NCBI GenBank assembly: GCA_045593405.1
Contig: JAZNWN010000001.1
Span: 1-64,000, forward strand
Source: UMGS1933 sp045593405
Lineage (GTDB): Bacteria; Bacillota; Clostridia; TANB77; CAG-508
Length of the DNA: 64,000 nt
Reading direction: 5' to 3'
A program made the translations under genes and the position numbers. Of the stretch, positions 60,943 to 64,000 are shown piece after piece (within the stretch, counting starts at the first letter, position 1; the number at the start of each line of letters is the position of its first letter). The notes under the pieces are model-generated. The model searched no databases, was not told where the DNA came from, and saw only the letters and a program-made list of their open reading frames with translations.

Positions 60943-60999
60943 TGTAGGGGCAGGGTTCCATCCCTGCCCGCGGGCGGACGTGGAAGTCCACCCCCTACA
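60943..60999. repeat. TGTAGGGGC repeat, double hairpin
   Basis: Begins at the base after the rdgB stop. Stems CAGGGTTCCATCCCTG and CGGACGTGGAAGTCC, ends TGTAGGGGC/CCCCCTACA. Confidence 0.9.
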
Positions 61000-61028
61000 A
61001 TAAATAAAAATTAGAAAGGAATAAACTA

Positions 61029-61577
61029 ATGAAAGAAACAATAATCGAATTATTAAAATCTACAAATAGAGAAGGTATGGATAATTTAATAGACTTTTTG
61101 GAAAAATCAGACTTTTTTAAAGCACCAGCAAGTACAAGATTCCATGGTGACCATGAAGGAGGACTTTCAGAACATAGTTTTAAAGTATATGAAATATTAA
61201 AAGATAAAGTAAAAATTGCATGTTTAGATATTCCAGAAGAAACTATAATAATATCAGCACTTTTACATGATATTTGTAAAACTAATTTCTATAAAATTGA
61301 TTATAGAAATGCTAAAAATAGTTTGGGAGTATGGGAGAAAGTTCCATATTATACAATTGAAGATACAATACCATATGGACATGGAGAAAAATCTGTAATG
61401 ATGCTTACAGAATATATAAAATTAACTAACAATGAAAAATATGCTATTCGTTGGCATATGGGATTTTCTGAGCCAAAAGAATTATATGGAACATTAGGAC
61501 AAGCATTTACTAAGTATCCATTTGCTTTATTATTGCATGAGGCAGATATGGAAGCGACGTATTTTTTTAATATATAA
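61029..61577 (+). CDS. HD domain hydrolase
   Basis: 182 residues. HD phosphohydrolase motifs: GLSEHSFKVYEIL (His), ALLHDICKTNFY (HD pair), PYGHGEKSVMML (His) and LHEADMEATYF (Asp). Metal-dependent phosphohydrolase of nucleotides or nucleic acid ends, cytosolic; substrate unknown. GAAAGGAAT site. Confidence 0.82.
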   Translation: MKETIIELLKSTNREGMDNLIDFLEKSDFFKAPASTRFHGDHEGGLSEHSFKVYEILKDKVKIACLDIPEETIIISALLHDICKTNFYKIDYRNAKNSLGVWEKVPYYTIEDTIPYGHGEKSVMMLTEYIKLTNNEKYAIRWHMGFSEPKELYGTLGQAFTKYPFALLLHEADMEATYFFNI

Positions 61578-61582
61578 TTTTA

Positions 61583-61733
61583 CTGACCGCCAAATCTCAT
61601 CGGGGCATATATATTTGTATTTTTATCGCTGCCCCATCCAAGAAAATGTAATTCACTTTGTTCAAACATTTTCTAAGGCGGTCACCCCGGAATCACTCTA
61701 AAAATAAAATATATATGCCCCTGCGTTTGGCTT
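61583..61733. repeat. Long multi-stem palindromic element, copy 2 (inverted)
   Basis: Read on the minus strand it follows copy 1 (18255-18397): CGCAGGGG, ATATATTTTATTTTTA, GATTCCGGGGTGACCGCC, TAGAAAATGT...ACATTTTCT, GGATGGGGCAG, then an AT-rich arm and CCCGATGAGAT. Differences are scattered, with paired changes in the outer arms (GGGGTTATATA to GGGGCATATATA, matched on the other side by CCTC to GCCCC). Confidence 0.8.
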
Positions 61734-61768
61734 ATTGTTAAAAAAATTAACAGGAAAGGTGAAATAAG

Positions 61769-62770
61769 ATGAATTTTATTAATGGAATAAAAGAAAAAGC
61801 AAGTAATGATGTAAAAACAATAGTATTACCAGAAGCGACAGATGTAAGAGTTTTAAGAGCTGCTGAAATAATAAATAAGGAGAAGTTCGCAAAGGTTATA
61901 CTTATAGGAAATGAGGAAGAGGTAAATAAAATTTTAAATGAAAATAATATTGACTTAGGTGATACAAAAGTAATAGACCCTGAAAAGTCTGGAGAAAAAG
62001 AGACTTATGCAAATACTCTTTATGAATTAAGAAAAGCCAAAGGAATGACAGAAGAACAAGCAAAAGAATTGATATTAAATCCAGTTTATTTTGGTATGAT
62101 GATGGTTAAATTAGAAAAAGCAGATGGATTAGTATCTGGTGCAGCACACTCAACAGCAGATACTTTAAGACCAGCACTTCAAATAATAAAAACAGCACCA
62201 GGAACAAAATTAGTATCTACATTTGTTGCAATTGATGTTCCAAATTGTGAGTTTGGAGAAAATGGATTATTTTTCTTTGGTGATTGTGGTTTAAATCAAA
62301 ATCCAAATAGTGAAGAATTAGCTCAAATTGCTCTTTCTACTGCAAAAAGTTTTGAAAACTTAGTAGGAGAAAAGGCAAAAGTTGCAATGCTTTCATATTC
62401 TACAATGGGAAGTGCTAAAGCAGATGAAGTAACAAAAGTACAAGAAGCAACAAAAATTGCAAAAGAAAGTGCACCAGAATTAATGCTAGATGGAGAAATG
62501 CAATTAGATGCAGCTATTGTTCCAGAAATAGCAGCAAGTAAAGCACCAAATAGTAAAGTTGCAGGACATGCGAATGTATTAATATTCCCAGAATTAGAAG
62601 CAGGAAATATTGGATATAAATTAGTAGAAAGACTTGCAAAAGCTGAAGCTTATGGACCAATATGCCAAGGAATAGCAAAACCAGTAAACGATTTATCAAG
62701 AGGATGCAAAGCAGAAGATATAGTTGGGGTTGTTGCAATAACAGCAGTACAAGCCCAAATAAGTAAATAA
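61769..62770 (+). CDS. pta: Phosphate acetyltransferase
   Basis: 333 residues, the short single-domain Pta. IVLPEATDVRVLRAAEII, LVSGAAHSTADTLRPALQIIKTAPG, VAMLSYSTMGSAK, and the C-terminal PICQGIAKPVNDLSRGCKAEDIVGVVAITAVQAQ. Converts acetyl-CoA and Pi to acetyl phosphate for ATP generation with acetate kinase, whose gene is not in view. GAAAGGTGA site. Confidence 0.96.
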   Translation: MNFINGIKEKASNDVKTIVLPEATDVRVLRAAEIINKEKFAKVILIGNEEEVNKILNENNIDLGDTKVIDPEKSGEKETYANTLYELRKAKGMTEEQAKELILNPVYFGMMMVKLEKADGLVSGAAHSTADTLRPALQIIKTAPGTKLVSTFVAIDVPNCEFGENGLFFFGDCGLNQNPNSEELAQIALSTAKSFENLVGEKAKVAMLSYSTMGSAKADEVTKVQEATKIAKESAPELMLDGEMQLDAAIVPEIAASKAPNSKVAGHANVLIFPELEAGNIGYKLVERLAKAEAYGPICQGIAKPVNDLSRGCKAEDIVGVVAITAVQAQISK

Positions 62771-62776
62771 TAATTA

Positions 62777-62819
62777 GAAAAAAGGAGATTTTGTAATTAA
62801 CAAAATCTCCTTTTTTTCT
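62777..62819 (+). terminator. pta terminator
   Basis: AAAAAAGGAGATTTTGT, AATTA, ACAAAATCTCCTTTTTTT. Confidence 0.93.
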
Positions 62820-62883
62820 TTACTTTTTACCAATCTAATAGTATAATATAAAAGCTAGAAATGAAAGGAATGTGATAATTATT

Positions 62884-64000
62884 ATGGATTATAAAGAATT
62901 AGCAGATTTAATTTTTCCAGATGCAAAACCAATAGAATATTATGAAGAAAAATATCCTGTAAGAAATTTAGAAGAAGGTGCTATGGTTACTAGATTTGCA
63001 CCAAGCCCTACAGGTTTTATACATATTGGTGGTCTTTTTGGAAGTATAGTAGATAGAAAATTAGCAAAACAAAGTAATGGAACATTTATTTTAAGAATTG
63101 AAGATACAGACCAAAAAAGAGAAATTGAAAATGGAATTTTACAAATAGTAAATGGATTAGCGGATTTTGGAATAGTTCCAGATGAAGGTATGATTTCAGA
63201 AACAGATGAAAAAGGTGTTTATGGACCATATAAACAAAGCGAAAGAAAAGATATTTACCAAGCTTTCGCAAAAAGCTTAATAGAAAAAGGACTAGCATAT
63301 CCATGTTTTTGTTCACCAGAAGATTTAGATGAAATAAGAGCAAAACAAGAATCAGCGAAAATAAGACCAGGATACTATGGTTTATGGGCAAAATGCAGAA
63401 CCATGCCAATTGATGAAGTGGCTGAGAAAATAAAAAATGGTGATAAATTTATTATAAGATTTAAATCTCAAGGTAGAGAAGATAGAAAAATTAAACATAA
63501 AGATGTTATAAAAGGAAATCTTGAGTTCCCAGAAAATGACCAAGATATTGTAATAATAAAAGCCGATGGACTACCAACATATCACTTTGCGCATGCAGTT
63601 GATGATCATTTGATGAGGGTAACACATGTAATAAGAGGAGATGAGTGGTTATCATCACTTCCGCTTCATTTAGAATTGTTTTATGCTTTAGGGTTTAAAG
63701 CTCCAAAATACGCGCATACATCTACAATAATGAAAGATGAAAATGGAAATAAAAGAAAAATAAGTAAGAGAAAAGATCCAGAAGCAGCAGTAAGCTATTA
63801 TAGTGAAGAAGGAATTCCAAAAGAGGCTGTAGTAGAGTATTTACTTAATATTGCAAATTCAACATTTGAACCATGGAGAAGATCAAATCCAGATAAATCA
63901 ATTGATGAATTCGAGCTTCAATTAAATAAAATGAGTGTGAGCGGTGCTGTATTTGATATGGTAAAGTTATTAGACGTATCTAAAAATGTAATTTGCAAAT
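62884..64000 (+). CDS. gltX: Glutamate--tRNA ligase, 3' end beyond the window
   Basis: Open from the ATG at 62884 (GGAATGTG site) to the window end, 372 residues visible. Class I synthetase: TRFAPSPTGFIHIGGLF (HIGH variant), LRIEDTDQKRE, HAVDDHLMRVTHVIRGDEWLSSLPLHLELFYALG, and KISKRKDP (KMSKS variant). The N-terminal 25-residue extension before VTRFAPSP is longer than usual. Charges tRNA-Glu. Confidence 0.94.
   Translation, partial: MDYKELADLIFPDAKPIEYYEEKYPVRNLEEGAMVTRFAPSPTGFIHIGGLFGSIVDRKLAKQSNGTFILRIEDTDQKREIENGILQIVNGLADFGIVPDEGMISETDEKGVYGPYKQSERKDIYQAFAKSLIEKGLAYPCFCSPEDLDEIRAKQESAKIRPGYYGLWAKCRTMPIDEVAEKIKNGDKFIIRFKSQGREDRKIKHKDVIKGNLEFPENDQDIVIIKADGLPTYHFAHAVDDHLMRVTHVIRGDEWLSSLPLHLELFYALGFKAPKYAHTSTIMKDENGNKRKISKRKDPEAAVSYYSEEGIPKEAVVEYLLNIANSTFEPWRRSNPDKSIDEFELQLNKMSVSGAVFDMVKLLDVSKNVICK

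Noticed and set aside
4480..60999. CRISPR array
   Set aside because: The repeats are palindromic, scattered between genes, not evenly spaced and not separated by spacers; no cas genes are present.

Overview
The window is a low-GC, AT-rich stretch from a Firmicutes chromosome, most likely an anaerobic Clostridia of the gut type. Support for this: A/T-ending codons with strong AGGAGG-type ribosome sites, a trimeric [FeFe] hydrogenase (hydCBA), pyruvate phosphate dikinase, phosphate acetyltransferase, ferrous iron uptake (feoAB), a dipicolinate synthase subunit B (implying sporulation), a T-box-controlled tyrS, and two sortases with a sortase substrate. Species cannot be read from the sequence.

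Layout. 1-4.5 kb: a cut sortase and a polysaccharide module (Wzy/ligase, Wzz, BY-kinase, CpsB phosphatase). 4.5-6.4 kb: divergent dacA and a VanW-like lipoprotein. 6.7-10.8 kb: rpmE, a glucosaminidase with SH3 and dockerin-like repeats, and a cadherin-like surface protein. 10.9-12.7 kb: tRNA-Thr(CGU), dps, a membrane protein, a lone 5S rRNA and a tRNA-Asn(GUU) split by a group I intron. 12.9-15.5 kb: an HNH protein, an unknown protein, T-box and tyrS. 15.7-20.2 kb: hydCBA. 20.2-24.8 kb: thiN, dpaB and a DUF4358/MBOAT/DHHW acylation set. 24.9-29.3 kb: Rsm22, SufC/SufB, cysS. 29.5-41.3 kb: pilin-like protein, ABC exporters, a GntR-ABC operon and a glutamate-synthase-like flavoprotein. 41.4-48.3 kb: TetR, feoAB, an NPQTG surface protein with sortase B. 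48.4-64 kb: housekeeping genes (yebC, tmcAL, rnhA, ppdK, mgtE, PBP1A, proS, maf, rdgB, pta, gltX).

Main observation. Six genes (cpsB, dacA, vanW-like, hydB, thiN, dpaB) are interrupted in the ordinary reading, and all are repaired the same way. At seven sites an in-frame CGG codon must be passed by a +1 shift that skips the C and reads the next triplet GGN as glycine. The glycine restored is a conserved one (for example the Gly of the KTG active-site motif of DacA). dacA needs two such shifts. CGG was not found in frame in any other host-like gene of the window, although CGT, CGA and CGC are used for arginine. It occurs as an ordinary codon only in three small ORFs whose codon use looks foreign. 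This suggests the host does not decode CGG as Arg but recodes CGG-N as a frameshift to Gly, by an unassigned codon or a quadruplet-reading tRNA-Gly.

Other notable points: the intron inside the tRNA-Asn anticodon; about twenty copies of a palindromic repeat with fixed TGTAGGGGC/GCCCCTACA ends and interchangeable stems; two inverted copies of a ~145-nt multi-stem element; three copies of a TTTGGT/AACAAAAC inverted-repeat element; and a small gene cassette bounded by an exact 11-bp inverted repeat.
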